A DNA stretch of 64,000 nucleotides from Serratia fonticola (lineage in GTDB: Bacteria; Pseudomonadota; Gammaproteobacteria; Enterobacterales; Enterobacteriaceae): positions 5,332,001 through 5,396,000 of the forward strand of contig NZ_CP011254.1 in NCBI RefSeq assembly GCF_001006005.1. Reading direction: 5' to 3'. The stretch's first letter is position 1. Every line of letters begins with the position of its first letter. This document shows positions 17,235-28,000 of this stretch, piece after piece. Made by a program: the position numbers and the translations under genes. The notes under the pieces were generated by a model, which saw only the letters and a list, made by a program, of their open reading frames with translations, was not told where the DNA came from and made no database searches.

Positions 17235-17368
17235 AATATTATTCCTTAGTGATCCTGCGATTTATTGTACTCAAATTGGCCGCAATGGCGCAGCTTTATT
17301 GGTATCATCCCATGCACTGCTGGCCACCAGCACACCATAGTTTCTACCACATATACAAAGAGTTAGTA

Positions 17369-17842
17369 ATGGATATTGTGTTTAAACGCCTTAGCGATAT
17401 CGATCGAAGCGAAATTATTGCCCTAAACACTAACCCATTGGTTTTACGCCAAATGCCCTTGGGTGATTCGAGTTTTGGCGATGCTGAATGTCTGGAATGG
17501 GTAACAGGCAAAGAATCCCAATGGGATGAATACGGATATGGGCCATGGGCTTTTACAGTAAGCGACAGGTTTGTCGGTTGGGGAGGCTTACAGTACGAAA
17601 ACGGAGATGCTGACTTGGCTTTAGTGCTCCACCCTGACCATTGGGGGCTCGGAAAAAAAATCTATGACAAAATTTTAGCTTATGCTTTCAATGAGATGGG
17701 GCTCAAGTCAATCACAATCCTGCTGCCCCCAACACGTTTGAAAATTAAAGCGATATTTCGGCTGGGATTTCAGTTTGATGGTGACATTGAATATGACGGC
17801 GTTCATTTTATTCGCTATCGATTACACGCCCCTCAACGGTAA
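17369..17842 (+). CDS. GNAT-family N-acetyltransferase
   Basis: 157 aa. The GNAT core is visible: strand GRFVGWGGLQY-like (VSDRFVGWGGLQY), then DLALVLHPDHWGLGKKIYDKILAYAF, which contains the acetyl-CoA loop (WGLGKK), and the C-terminal FRLGFQFDGDIEY common to ribosomal-protein-acetyltransferase-like members. The substrate cannot be named. Translation starts at MDIVFKRLSD with AAAGAG eight bases before. The gene is AT-richer than its neighbours, which may indicate recent acquisition. Confidence 0.85.
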   Translation: MDIVFKRLSDIDRSEIIALNTNPLVLRQMPLGDSSFGDAECLEWVTGKESQWDEYGYGPWAFTVSDRFVGWGGLQYENGDADLALVLHPDHWGLGKKIYDKILAYAFNEMGLKSITILLPPTRLKIKAIFRLGFQFDGDIEYDGVHFIRYRLHAPQR

Positions 17843-17981
17843 AAAAATCCACATTGGCGAACAATGTACTCATTTAAATTTGGGCCTTGATCTGTAAGTT
17901 TCATCGTTTCTAAGAAGGCCTAACCAAATATAAATTTCGTTTCATCAGTAAACTACGGATTACAAAATGTTTGGTGCATTA

Positions 17982-18005
17982 AAAAGGCCACCGAAGTGGC
18001 CTTTT
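17982..18005. terminator. Terminator between convergent acetyltransferase and phoH
   Basis: AAAAGGCCAC-CGAA-GTGGCCTTTT: a 10-bp perfect stem with A/T arms on both sides, fitting a bidirectional terminator for the genes ending at 17842 and 18023. Confidence 0.88.
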
Positions 18006-18022
18006 GCAAGCTTTCAGACAAA

Positions 18023-18811
18023 TTAATCGTAAGCATTAAGCGTGCGTTGGCACAAAGCCGAGCGCACACAGTCCTGTTTGTCGAAACGAATGATACCGAC
18101 CATCTCGTCCTCTTCGAAGCGCTCCAGCGCGTCGCTAAGGCCGGATTTCACGCCGCGTGGCAAATCGCACTGGGTAATATCGCCGTTAACGATCACCGTG
18201 ACGTTCTCGCCCAGACGGGTCAAAAACATCTTCATCTGGCTGGCCGTCACGTTCTGGGCCTCGTCCAGGATGACTACCGCATTTTCGAAGGTACGCCCGC
18301 GCATATAGGCGAAAGGCGCGATCTCTACCTTGCCAATTTCCGGGCGCAGGCAGTATTGCAAGAACGACGATCCTAAACGGCGTAGCAGAATGTCATACAC
18401 CGGCCGGAAATAAGGGGCGAACTTCTCAGAGATATCCCCCGGCAAAAAGCCGAGATCTTCATCCGCCTGCAAAACCGGACGAGTGACGATAATCCGATCC
18501 ACCTCTTTATGTATCAGGGCTTCAGCTGCCTTGGCAGCACTGATGAAGGTTTTACCGCACCCAGCTTCACCAGTAGCAAATATCAACAGCTTGTTTTCTA
18601 TGGCTGATAAGTAATGACCTTGAGCTTCGGTTCTAGCCTCGATGGTAGAAGTATCCCGGCTGTCACGAGCCATGCCGATAGATTCCACACCACCCATTTG
18701 TACCAGCGAGGTCACGCTTTCTTCTTCACGCTGGCGATGACTACGAGCGTCACGACGAATGACGCGTTTGGCTTCACGACGTGCTTTGATCACTGCTTTC
18801 TGTCTTCCCAT
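18023..18811 (-). CDS. phoH: PhoH-family phosphate-starvation ATPase
   Basis: 262 aa. The P-loop is ATGEAGCGKTFISA and the Walker B is NAVVILDEAQN; TRPVLQADEDLGFLPG and VNGDITQCDLP are typical of the PhoH family. Family members are ATPases thought to act on RNA; the precise role is not settled. It is adjacent to efeUOB and putAP exactly as in E. coli, whose PhoH is annotated longer at the N-terminus. The start ATG follows TAAGGTGCCACT. No Pho box could be recognised upstream. Confidence 0.92.
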   Translation of the reverse strand: MGRQKAVIKARREAKRVIRRDARSHRQREEESVTSLVQMGGVESIGMARDSRDTSTIEARTEAQGHYLSAIENKLLIFATGEAGCGKTFISAAKAAEALIHKEVDRIIVTRPVLQADEDLGFLPGDISEKFAPYFRPVYDILLRRLGSSFLQYCLRPEIGKVEIAPFAYMRGRTFENAVVILDEAQNVTASQMKMFLTRLGENVTVIVNGDITQCDLPRGVKSGLSDALERFEEDEMVGIIRFDKQDCVRSALCQRTLNAYD

Positions 18812-19378
18812 AGTGGCACCTTACAGTTTGTTTCACCTACCGCAACGGCAATACAAAACCGAGCGATTATGTTACACACGTATCAGGTTGTGGCCCCCTT
18901 TAAAGCCATAGAATGACGTGAAAAAGCATGCTGCCTTGATTCACAGGACAACGCGATTTGCGTAAAACAGGAGTGTGTGTCAGCCGGATTAATGCGAAAG
19001 GAAAGCCAAGAGTCGGTCAGAAATTGAGAGTCGTAGAGAGCGCCCTCGTTACAACGAGAAATCAGTGAAGGTATGTTATTTGCTGTTTGTAGCCCAACCA
19101 AGGACTTTACCATTAGCGATCCCCGCAGTGATATTTACAGCATTGAGCTGTGCACCGTGTGAAAACTACCGCCAGATGATTACAGTATAATGACATTCAA
19201 CCGCGCTGCGTTGCTAAAATGTAAAAAAATTTAATATTTTTTGTTTTAACCCGCTGCAACACCACTATATCAAAGCATAACCGCCTTGGCATTAAATTAT
19301 TTTATTGTTAAATATCAATGCATTGATATTAATTTCGGCGAATGACATTTAGGTTGCCGGATTAAAAATTGAGCACAT
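18812..19378. other. Non-coding gap between efeB and phoH, with a 20-bp palindrome
   Basis: No convincing gene. A 76-codon frame at 18883-19113 has no recognisable features. AATATCAATG-CATTGATATT at 19311-19330 is a perfect 20-bp palindrome in an AT-rich stretch and could be a regulator site or a chance palindrome. The phoH promoter must lie here. Confidence 0.5.
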
Positions 19379-19406
19379 AAAAAAGCGCAGCCTTTGCGCT
19401 GCGCTT
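19379..19406 (-). terminator. Terminator of the efeUOB operon
   Basis: On the minus strand AAGCGCAGC and GCTGCGCTT pair across a 6-base loop and run into TTTTTT, 28 bases after the efeB stop. Confidence 0.9.
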
Positions 19407-19433
19407 CTCTGTCCAACTAACAACTTTAGCGTC

Positions 19434-20732
19434 TCAAGCTTGCAACAAACTGCTGGCCAAATAATCGCCACTCGTCTTGACGCCCGGTAACACAAAGAAA
19501 TAGCCGCCACCGATAGGCTTGACGTATTCCTCCAGCGCCTCACCGTTCAATCGTTTCTGCACCGTCAGGAAACCCTGTTCCAAGTCTGCCTGGTAACAGA
19601 CAAACAGCAACCCCATTTCCAACTGACCCGAATTGGAAACGCCCAGCGAATAGCTGTAACCACGGCGCAGCATCAGGTTGCTCTGGGTTTGTGGCGTACG
19701 CGGGTTGGCCAACCGAATATGGGCATCCATACGGATCAGCTTACCTTCCGGGTCTTTGGCATAGTCCGGTTCGTCATGCTCGTGCTTCATCCCCAACGGC
19801 GCACCACTGTGCTTTTCGCGGCCAAAGATGGTTTGCTGCTCCTGCAACGGCGTCCGATCCCAAAATTCGACGTGGAAACGAATAATACGCGCAGCCTGAT
19901 AGCTACCGCCAACGGCCCACGCAGGTTCTCCCGCTTTATCACCGACCCATACCACCTGATCCATTAACGGCTTATCGCTGGTTTTTGGGTTGGCGGTGCC
20001 GTCTTTGAAGCCCAGCAGGTTAATTGGCGTCTCTTTGCCCCGGCTGCGGGCCGAGTGTGCCGAGATAAAACCTTCCCGCTTCCAGCGCACGCTGAGCAAG
20101 TCTGGCGAATGCTTGATGATATCGCGTAGCGCGTGGATCACCGTTTCATTGGTATTGGCACAGATTTGCAGCAACAAGTCACCATGACACAGGGCAGCAT
20201 CGAGTGAATCGTTGGGGAAACGCGTCATGGTTTGCAGATGCAGCGGTTTCTGCGCCTGTAAGCCAAAGCGCTCATCAAACAGCGAAGTGCCAACGGAAAC
20301 GGTGATGGTCAGGTTATCAGGGTAAATTTCCGGCCCCATAATGCCCGAATCCAACGGTGGCAGCTTGGGATCAACCTCCGGTGCCTTACCGCCGCTGGTG
20401 AGGAACGCGATACGGCTGGTTAACAGCCGAAATAGCCGTTCAAGATCCTGTTTGTTGGTCGCCAACACGTCGAAAGCCACCAGCATCATGGCCGCTTGCT
20501 GCGGCGTCAAAATACCGGCTTGGTGCTGGCCGTAGAACGGTTGTTTTTGCCAGCGTTCGTCCTGCGAGGTAGCCAGCGGCTCTTCTGCAGCCCGCGCCAG
20601 GGATGGCCCCGCCAACGCCAGAGCACCGCCCATAATGCCCAAACCCTGCAACAACCGCCTGCGCGAAGGTGAAGCGGCCTGCTCATCTTGAGGAAACGGC
20701 CCGTTTTGCGGGCCGGTCTTGTAGTTCATCAT
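19434..20732 (-). CDS. efeB: EfeB deferrochelatase / dye-decolorizing peroxidase
   Basis: 432 aa (E. coli 423). The Tat signal contains [10 protein letters not shown] followed by a hydrophobic stretch to ALARA, so it is exported folded with heme. The DyP signature is GFKDGTANP with the distal Asp; the proximal heme His lies near [19 protein letters not shown]. It oxidises ferrous iron for the EfeUO uptake system and can remove iron from heme. It is the third gene of efeUOB, 8 bases after efeO. AAGG precedes the first of two adjacent ATG codons. Confidence 0.96.
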   Translation of the reverse strand: MMNYKTGPQNGPFPQDEQAASPSRRRLLQGLGIMGGALALAGPSLARAAEEPLATSQDERWQKQPFYGQHQAGILTPQQAAMMLVAFDVLATNKQDLERLFRLLTSRIAFLTSGGKAPEVDPKLPPLDSGIMGPEIYPDNLTITVSVGTSLFDERFGLQAQKPLHLQTMTRFPNDSLDAALCHGDLLLQICANTNETVIHALRDIIKHSPDLLSVRWKREGFISAHSARSRGKETPINLLGFKDGTANPKTSDKPLMDQVVWVGDKAGEPAWAVGGSYQAARIIRFHVEFWDRTPLQEQQTIFGREKHSGAPLGMKHEHDEPDYAKDPEGKLIRMDAHIRLANPRTPQTQSNLMLRRGYSYSLGVSNSGQLEMGLLFVCYQADLEQGFLTVQKRLNGEALEEYVKPIGGGYFFVLPGVKTSGDYLASSLLQA

Positions 20733-20740
20733 GCTCAGCC

Positions 20741-21874
20741 TTAATCGAGACCCAGCACGCCACGCAGCTGTGACAGGTCTTCTGCCAGCGTAGTGATCGG
20801 CCCTTTCATCGCATTACGATCCGCGGTGGTCAGCTTCTCGTAAGACTCATAACCCTCTGCGGTCTTGTATTTAGCCAGGATGTTATCGACGGTTTTAAAG
20901 TTGGCGTCGATCTTCGCCAGCAGTGGCTGGTTGGCCTTTTCCAACAGCGGACGCAACAGGTTCACAATCTTCTGGGCGCCATCGACGTTGGCCTGGAAAT
21001 CCCACAGGTCAGTACGGCTGTAGCGATCCTCTTCACCGCTGATCTTGCTGGCCGCCACTTCTTCAATCAAGCCAGCAGCACCGCCCACCACTTTGCTTGG
21101 CGGGAAGGTCAGTTCACCGATGCGTTTTTGCAACTCCAGCGTGTCTTTATACAGACCATCGGCATACTCATTCATGCCCTTGGTGGTGTTATCGGCAAAC
21201 AGCGCTTTCTCCAGACGGTGGAAGCCGGTGAATTTTGGATCTTCGGCTTTTTTCTCATAGTCGTCTTCACGGGCGTCAATGCTGCCGTCCAGATCGGAGA
21301 ACAGCTCGGCAATCGGTTCAATACGCTCGTAGTGCTGACGGGTTGGCGCATAAAGCTTGCGGGCCTGGGCCACATCACCGGCTTTGATCGCATCAGTAAA
21401 CAGCTTGGTCTGCTTGACCAGCCCTTCAACTTCCTTGGTGACATAGACTTTATATTCGGCAATCGGGCCAACCAAATCCATCACATTCGGTTTGCCATCA
21501 GCTACCGCACCCGCAGCCGTGACGACAAGCTTGCCTTTCGGGTTGCTCAACAGCCCACAGGTCATGTCGTATTCGCCCGGTTCGAGGTTTGCCGTCATTT
21601 TCTGGGTGAAACCTGGCGCAATATTTTCGCGCTCTTCCACCACCATCACGCCTTTGAGGATTTCCCACTCCAGGTTCTTCTGGCTAGTGTTATGCACCAC
21701 AAACTGGGTTTTACCGGCGGGCAGGGTCAACTGCATCGGCTCACACTGTTTGTCGTTTACGGTCACCTTAACTTGAGGGATATCCGCCGCCAGCGCGTTG
21801 AGGCTCAGCGCGAAAGCAGGAACGGCCAGTAATGCGGCATGCAATGCCTTGCGGCGAAATAACGGAGTAGACAT
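20741..21874 (-). CDS. efeO: EfeO periplasmic iron-binding protein
   Basis: 377 aa (E. coli 375). It has a Sec signal peptide ([16 protein letters not shown]), an N-terminal cupredoxin domain (about 25-120; [13 protein letters not shown] near the metal site), and a C-terminal M75/imelysin-like domain with the HxxE motif in [10 protein letters not shown]. It presents ferric/ferrous iron to the EfeU permease. It is 18 bases after efeU in the same operon. Confidence 0.96.
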   Translation of the reverse strand: MSTPLFRRKALHAALLAVPAFALSLNALAADIPQVKVTVNDKQCEPMQLTLPAGKTQFVVHNTSQKNLEWEILKGVMVVEERENIAPGFTQKMTANLEPGEYDMTCGLLSNPKGKLVVTAAGAVADGKPNVMDLVGPIAEYKVYVTKEVEGLVKQTKLFTDAIKAGDVAQARKLYAPTRQHYERIEPIAELFSDLDGSIDAREDDYEKKAEDPKFTGFHRLEKALFADNTTKGMNEYADGLYKDTLELQKRIGELTFPPSKVVGGAAGLIEEVAASKISGEEDRYSRTDLWDFQANVDGAQKIVNLLRPLLEKANQPLLAKIDANFKTVDNILAKYKTAEGYESYEKLTTADRNAMKGPITTLAEDLSQLRGVLGLD

Positions 21875-21892
21875 ACGGAATTCCCTAGTAAA

Positions 21893-22738
21893 TTAGTGAT
21901 GTGTCTTGCGTTGCGCCGGGATCGTTGAAGACTCCGTACGCTGCGGCAGGAAAAAGAAAATCAGAGCAGGGATCAGATACAGGAAATAGACCGCCACTTC
22001 GCTAACCGATGGCGCTTCCTGATAGCCGAACATTCCCTCTAACAGGGTGCCCAGCAGTGAATGCGTGGATAGCTGGTTGCTGAGGTCGAACGCGATATCC
22101 TGGAAGTGGTTCCACAATCCGGCCTCGTGGAAAGCACGGATCGCCCCGGCAGCCAGGCCCGCAGCCACGAACAGAATAAACAGGCTGGTCCATTTGAAGA
22201 ACTTGGCCAGGTGCAATTTGATACCGCCCCAATAGATCAGCATGCCCACTACGATGGCGCACGCCAGGCCGAGCATCGCACCGATTGGCGCGGCAATGCC
22301 CACATCCTGCTGAAACGCGGCCAACAGAAAGAACACCGACTCCAGTCCTTCACGGGCAACGGCAAAAAACACCATCGCCACCAATGCCCATCCTTGTCTT
22401 TTACCCGAGTTGAGAGCGTTATCAATCGCCCCTTCAAGATGCACCTTCACCGAGCGGGAAACCTTGCGCATCCAGAACACCATATAGGTCAGGATGCACA
22501 CCGCCACCACCGCTACCAGCCCTTCGAACAGCTCTTGCTGTTTTTGCGGAAACTCACCGGTGGTTTCATTGATGAAGATACCTAACGCCAGGCACAGAGC
22601 AACGGCGACGATCACTCCAATCCATACCACACCAAGCCATTGACCGCGTTGAGTCCGCTTCAGATAGCTGGCGATCAAACTGACGATCAGCGCAGCCTCC
22701 AACCCCTCACGGAACATGATAAGGAAAGGAACAAACAT
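21893..22738 (-). CDS. efeU: EfeU high-affinity iron permease (Ftr1/OFeT family)
   Basis: 281 aa with seven predicted membrane helices. Both REGLE iron-translocation motifs are present (MFREGLEAALIVS near the N-terminus and AVAREGLESVFFLLAAF in the fourth helix). The frame is intact, unlike the frameshifted copy of E. coli K-12. It is the first gene of efeUOB, behind a strong Fur box. Confidence 0.96.
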   Translation of the reverse strand: MFVPFLIMFREGLEAALIVSLIASYLKRTQRGQWLGVVWIGVIVAVALCLALGIFINETTGEFPQKQQELFEGLVAVVAVCILTYMVFWMRKVSRSVKVHLEGAIDNALNSGKRQGWALVAMVFFAVAREGLESVFFLLAAFQQDVGIAAPIGAMLGLACAIVVGMLIYWGGIKLHLAKFFKWTSLFILFVAAGLAAGAIRAFHEAGLWNHFQDIAFDLSNQLSTHSLLGTLLEGMFGYQEAPSVSEVAVYFLYLIPALIFFFLPQRTESSTIPAQRKTHH

Positions 22739-22827
22739 AGAATATTAACCCCTGAAAAGGCGTTTGTAGTCAGCCGCGGGCGCTGGGTCGACCAGACTGC
22801 GGCAATGTAAAGAAAAGTAAACCAGAA

Positions 22828-22846
22828 CGATAGTGATTATCATTCT
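22828..22846 (-). promoter_or_regulatory. Fur box of efeUOB
   Basis: GATAGTGATTATCATTCTA matches 15 of 19 positions of the Fur consensus and lies 90 bp upstream of efeU. Iron repression is expected, as in E. coli; any CpxR site (acid/alkaline control in E. coli) could not be verified. Confidence 0.8.
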
Positions 22847-22940
22847 ACTGAAAAGAAAAACAAGAGGCGGAAGTGTGATTTTTATTAATCAAATGTCGCT
22901 AGTTGTTACAGCTTGGTGAGAGGAGTGATGGGGAAAGCGG

Positions 22941-22967
22941 ATCTCTCCCCGATTACCGGGGAGAGAT
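22941..22967 (-). terminator. Hairpin after putP
   Basis: ATCTCTCCCCG-ATTAC-CGGGGAGAGAT: an 11-bp perfect stem 10 bases after the putP stop. There is no T-run on the putP-proximal side, so termination may rely on the stem alone. Confidence 0.65.
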
Positions 22968-22977
22968 TAAGACGGAT

Positions 22978-24456
22978 TTAGACCGTTTTGAACTCGGCCT
23001 CTGCCATATCAAAACGTTTGGTGATGGTTGCCGAAGGCTGGCGCCCCATCAGGCTGACCACCACGATGGCGATACAACCAAACACAAAACCAGGAATGAT
23101 TTCATACAGACCCAGCCAGGCGAACTGCTTCCAGACGATCACAGTGATCGCCCCCACCAGCATACCGGCCAGCGCGCCGTTACGGGTCATGCGCGACCAC
23201 ATCACCGAGATCAGCACCACCGGGCCAAATGCGGCACCAAAGCCGGCCCAGGCATAGCTTACCAGACCCAGCACGCGGTTCTCCGGGTTAGCCGCCAGGG
23301 CAATCGCCACCAGCGCCACTACCAGTACCATCGCACGCCCTACCCACACCAGCTCACGCTGGCTGGCCTCTTTGCGCAAGAAGGCTTTGTACAGGTCTTC
23401 GGTGATCGCACTGGAACAAACCAGCAGTTGACAGCTCAGGGTGCTCATTACCGCCGCCAGAATAGCCGACAGCAGGATCCCGGCAATCCATGGGTTAAAC
23501 AGCAGCATGGCCAGTTCGATAAACACCCGCTCGCCGTTTTGCGTCACATTGCCCGCTTGATCCGGGTTATTGGCAAAGTAAGCGATGCCGAAGAAGCCAA
23601 CCGCAATGGTCCCCGCCAGGCAGAGGATCATCCAGATCATACTGATGCGGCGAGCGCTACGGATGGTGCGGTGGGAATCCGCAGCCATAAAGCGCGCCAG
23701 AATATGCGGCTGACCAAAGTAGCCCAGGCCCCAGCCCAGCAACGACAGGATCGCCACCAGATTCAGCCCTTTCATCATATCCAGATTGGCCGGGTTTTTA
23801 GCCGCGATCACCAGCATCGAACTGTCGATGCCGCCCACGGCGAAGATGACGATGACCGGCGTGAGGATCAGCGCAAAAATCATCAGGCTGGCCTGCACGG
23901 TATCGGTCCAACTGACCGCCAGGAACCCGCCGATAAAGGTATATAGGATGGTGGCGGCTGCCCCGGCCCACAGCGCGGTGGCGTAGGTCATACCGAAGGT
24001 GCTTTCAAACAGACGCGCACCGGCCACAATGCCGGAAGCACAATAGATGGTGAAGAACACCAGGATCACGATGGCGGAAATCACCCGCAGCAGTTTACTG
24101 TTGTCCTCAAAACGGCTGGTGAAGTAGTCCGGCAGCGTCAAGGCGTTGTTGTTGGCTTCGGTATGGACGCGTAACCGCCCTGCCACCAGCTTCCAGTTCA
24201 GGTAGGCACCAATGGTCAGCCCGATGGCGATCCAGCTCTCCGAAATACCGGAAAGGAAAATCGCGCCCGGCAGGCCCATGAGCAGCCAGCCGCTCATATC
24301 GGATGCCCCAGCAGAGAGCGCGGTCACCACGCTGCCCAGACTGCGGCCACCCAGAATGTAATCGTCAAAGTTGTTGGTCGCCCGATAGGCCAGCAGGCCG
24401 ATCACCACCATCCCAAGAATGTAGACCACGAAGGTCACCAGCATAGGTGTGTTCAT
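22978..24456 (-). CDS. putP: PutP sodium/proline symporter
   Basis: 492 aa (E. coli 502), SSS family, about 13 membrane helices. Conserved stretches include GASDMSGWLLMGLPGAIF (Na+ site and substrate pathway), RVHTEANNNALTLPDYFTSR and ADSHRTIRSARRISM. It imports proline for PutA. The start at MNTPMLVTFVVY has GGAGAG nine bases upstream; in-frame ATGs further up lie in the regulatory region. It is divergent from putA and controlled by PutA operators. Confidence 0.96.
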   Translation of the reverse strand: MNTPMLVTFVVYILGMVVIGLLAYRATNNFDDYILGGRSLGSVVTALSAGASDMSGWLLMGLPGAIFLSGISESWIAIGLTIGAYLNWKLVAGRLRVHTEANNNALTLPDYFTSRFEDNSKLLRVISAIVILVFFTIYCASGIVAGARLFESTFGMTYATALWAGAAATILYTFIGGFLAVSWTDTVQASLMIFALILTPVIVIFAVGGIDSSMLVIAAKNPANLDMMKGLNLVAILSLLGWGLGYFGQPHILARFMAADSHRTIRSARRISMIWMILCLAGTIAVGFFGIAYFANNPDQAGNVTQNGERVFIELAMLLFNPWIAGILLSAILAAVMSTLSCQLLVCSSAITEDLYKAFLRKEASQRELVWVGRAMVLVVALVAIALAANPENRVLGLVSYAWAGFGAAFGPVVLISVMWSRMTRNGALAGMLVGAITVIVWKQFAWLGLYEIIPGFVFGCIAIVVVSLMGRQPSATITKRFDMAEAEFKTV

Positions 24457-24726
24457 TATTTCAAACTCTCCATTTCTTATTCCCTTCTCCCTTTCAAGCC
24501 ACCGTATGTTAGCAGCCTCTTGAAAGTTATCGGGTATTTTTATGTCAGTAATTTCACCCGCCACGCGCCGGAACGGGGCGCATTGCGATGGTGGCGGATA
24601 AACAGCGTTTATACCCATCATGGTCTGAACGCTGGCTATCCTAGTTGAGGCAGTCAACAACCAACAAGAGATTTAACAAAAAAGTCACACGAAACTCACG
24701 CCAGGTCACATTTATTCGCTGTTAAG

Positions 24727-24914
24727 GTTGCACTCGCCATAGCCGAAATGAGTTGCACCTCTTACTTAACCCTGATTAATACAGGGAAATAACCTAGATT
24801 CACACCACAATCCCACTTCTGTGCACGTAATCCGTAGCACTCAAGATGTTAAAAAATCGATTGGAGTCACACTTCGTTATGGAGTGCATTTAACAAGGTT
24901 GCACAAAGTTGCAA
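24727..24914. promoter_or_regulatory. PutA operators between putP and putA
   Basis: GTTGCAC occurs at 24727-24733, 24752-24758 and 24898-24904, with GTTGCAA at 24908-24914. E. coli PutA, through its ribbon-helix-helix domain, represses this region by binding GTTGCA sites, so four same-orientation copies fit autogenous control. The 555-bp gap up to the putA start (25012) otherwise shows only a degenerate ERIC-like stretch near 24490-24536. Confidence 0.75.
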
Positions 24915-25011
24915 CATGCAGGATATTGTCGGCATCAACAACCTAATTACGCTACGGATCGCCCCTAATCTAGCCGGTTATGAGGGGTCCAAATACAGGA
25001 GCTGGATTGGC

Positions 25012-28000
25012 ATGGGCACTACCACAATGGGCGTGAAGCTCGATGAAGCAACCCGCGATCGCATCAAGAGCGCGGCACAACGAATTGACCGCACGCCACA
25101 CTGGTTAATCAAGCAGGCTATTTTCAATTATCTTGAACGTCTGGAGAGCGGTTCCGATCTGCCAGAAATTCCAGCACTTGCCGTTGCCGGTCAAACAGAA
25201 GCGGATGATGTCGCGCCGCAGGTGCCTGAAGAGTCCCATCAACCCTTCCTCGAGTTTGCCGAACAGATCCTGCCGCAGTCCGTTACTCGTGCGGCTATCA
25301 CCGCCGCCTACCGCCGCCCGGAAACCGAAGCGGTGCCAATGCTGCTTGAACAGGCGCGCTTACCCGCCGATCTGGCACAGGCCACCCATAAACTGGCCTA
25401 TGGCATTGCCGAAAAGCTACGTAACCAGAAGAGTGCCAACGGCCGTGCCGGTATGGTGCAAGGGTTGCTGCAGGAGTTCTCTCTCTCTTCTCAGGAAGGG
25501 GTGGCTCTGATGTGCCTGGCCGAAGCGCTGCTGCGTATTCCAGACAAGCCAACGCGCGATGCGTTAATCCGCGACAAAATCAGCAACGGCAACTGGCACT
25601 CCCACCTTGGCCGCAGCCCTTCGCTGTTCGTCAACGCCGCAACCTGGGGCCTGCTGTTTACCGGCAAGCTGGTGTCTACCCATAATGAAGCCAATCTCTC
25701 CAGCGCACTGAATCGCATCATCGGTAAACGCGGCGAGCCGTTGATCCGTAAAGGGGTCGATATGGCAATGCGCCTGATGGGCGAACAGTTTGTGACTGGT
25801 GAAACCATCGCCGAAGCGCTGGCCAATGCGCGTAAGCTGGAAGACAAAGGTTTCCGCTACTCCTACGACATGCTGGGTGAAGCCGCACTGACTGAAGCCG
25901 ATGCGCAGGCCTATCTGGTTTCCTATCAGCAAGCAATCCACGCTATCGGCAAAGCCTCCAATGGCCGTGGCATCTATGAAGGCCCCGGCATCTCGATCAA
26001 ACTTTCAGCGCTGCACCCACGTTACAGCCGCGCCCAGTACGATCGCGTGATGGAAGAGTTGTATCCACGTTTGCTGTCGTTGACGTTGCAGGCACGCCAA
26101 TACGATATCGGCATCAATATCGACGCCGAAGAGGCCGATCGGTTGGAGATCTCCCTCGATCTGCTGGAAAAGCTGTGCTTTGAGCCGCAGTTGGCCGGTT
26201 GGAACGGCATCGGCTTTGTTATTCAGGCTTACCAGAAGCGCTGTCCGTTTGCCATTGATGCGGTGATCGATATGGCCAGCCGCAGCCGCCGTCGCCTGAT
26301 GATCCGCCTGGTTAAAGGCGCTTACTGGGATAGCGAAATCAAGCGCGCCCAGATGGATGGCCTGGAAGGCTACCCGGTGTATACCCGCAAAGTGTATACC
26401 GACGTTTCCTATCTGGCCTGCGCCCGCAAGCTGCTGGCGGTGCCGAACCTGATTTATCCGCAGTTTGCTACCCACAACGCCCACACCCTGAGCGCCATTT
26501 ATCATCTGGCAGGCAATAACTACTATCCGGGCCAATACGAATTCCAGTGCCTGCACGGCATGGGTGAACCACTGTACGAGCAGGTGGTAGGCAAAGTGGC
26601 CGACGGCAAGCTGAACCGCCCTTGCCGTATTTATGCGCCGGTTGGCACGCACGAAACGCTGCTGGCCTATCTGGTACGCCGTCTGTTGGAGAATGGTGCC
26701 AATACCTCGTTCGTTAACCGTATCGCCGATGCCACCCTGCCGCTCGACGAGCTGGTAGCCGATCCGGTCAGCGCGGTCGAGGCCATGGCGGCTAGCGAAG
26801 GCCGCATAGGTTTACCACATCCGCGCATTCCATTGCCGCGTGAGCTATATGGTGAAAAACGCGTTAACTCCAGCGGTCTGGATCTCGCTAACGAACAGCG
26901 ATTGGCTTCACTGTCCAGCGCCCTGCTCACCAGCGCAAGCCAACAATGGCGTGCCGAACCGATTATTGATGCTCCGTTGGATCAAGGTGTTGAACAACCG
27001 GTGATCAACCCAGCCGAACCGGGTGATATCGTCGGCTATGTGCGCGAGGCCACCGAAGGTGAAGTCAGCCGGGCATTAGACTCCGCTGCCGCGGCTGGGC
27101 CGATCTGGTTTGCTACCCCACCTTCCGAACGTGCCGCTATTTTAGAACGCGCGGCAGAACTGATGGAGAGCCAGCTGCAAAGCCTGCTGGGGATCCTGGT
27201 TCGCGAGGCGGGTAAAACCTTTAATAACGCTATCTCAGAAGTCCGTGAGGCGGTTGATTTTCTGCATTACTACGCTGGCCAAGTGCGTGACGACTTCGCC
27301 AACGACAGTCATCGCCCGTTAGGTCCGGTAGTCTGTATCAGCCCGTGGAACTTCCCGCTGGCCATCTTCACCGGCCAGGTTGCCGCCGCCCTTGCCGCGG
27401 GTAACAGCGTGCTGGCAAAACCGGCAGAACAGACGCCGTTGGTCGCCGCCCAGGCGGTGCGTATTCTGCTGGAGGCTGGCATTCCTCAGGGTGTGCTGCA
27501 ACTGTTGCCTGGCCAGGGTGAAACCGTCGGTTCCCTCTTGGTCAATGATGCCCGCGTACGCGGCGTGATGTTCACCGGCTCTACTGACGTTGCGGGCATT
27601 CTGCAACGCAATATCGCAGGCCGTCTGGATCCTCAAGGCCGTCCGACCCCGTTGATTGCCGAAACCGGTGGTTTAAACGCGATGATCGTCGACTCTTCCG
27701 CCCTGACCGAACAGGTGGTGACCGACGTCGTGGCCTCCGCCTTCGACAGTGCCGGACAGCGTTGCTCTGCCCTGCGCATCCTGTGCGTGCAAGAAGACGT
27801 GGCAGAACACACCCTGAAAATGCTGCGCGGGGCGATGGCCGAATGCCGGATGGGTAATCCAGAACGCCTGTCTACGGACATTGGCCCGGTGATCGACGCC
27901 GAAGCCAAAACCGGCATTGAACGCCATATCCAGGCCATGCGTGCCAAAGGCCGCAAGGTTTATCAGGCGGCAAAAAGCCTGGGAGATGATGAGAAAGAGT

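Noticed and set aside
18883..19113. 76-codon frame between phoH and efeB
   Set aside because: No domain, no ribosome site and a position in the phoH promoter region; treated as non-coding.
22941..22967. Riboswitch upstream of efeU or downstream of putP
   Set aside because: The simple hairpin fits a putP 3' end; no conserved aptamer features were seen.
22903..23946. 347-codon open frame on the plus strand
   Set aside because: It is antisense to putP, rich in His, Arg and Gln as expected for a shadow frame of a membrane protein gene, with no recognisable domain.
24490..24536. Possible ERIC remnant upstream of putP (TTTCAAG ... CTTGAAAG ... CGGGTAT)
   Set aside because: Only the ends resemble ERIC and the inner part is diverged; too weak to call as a repeat with confidence.
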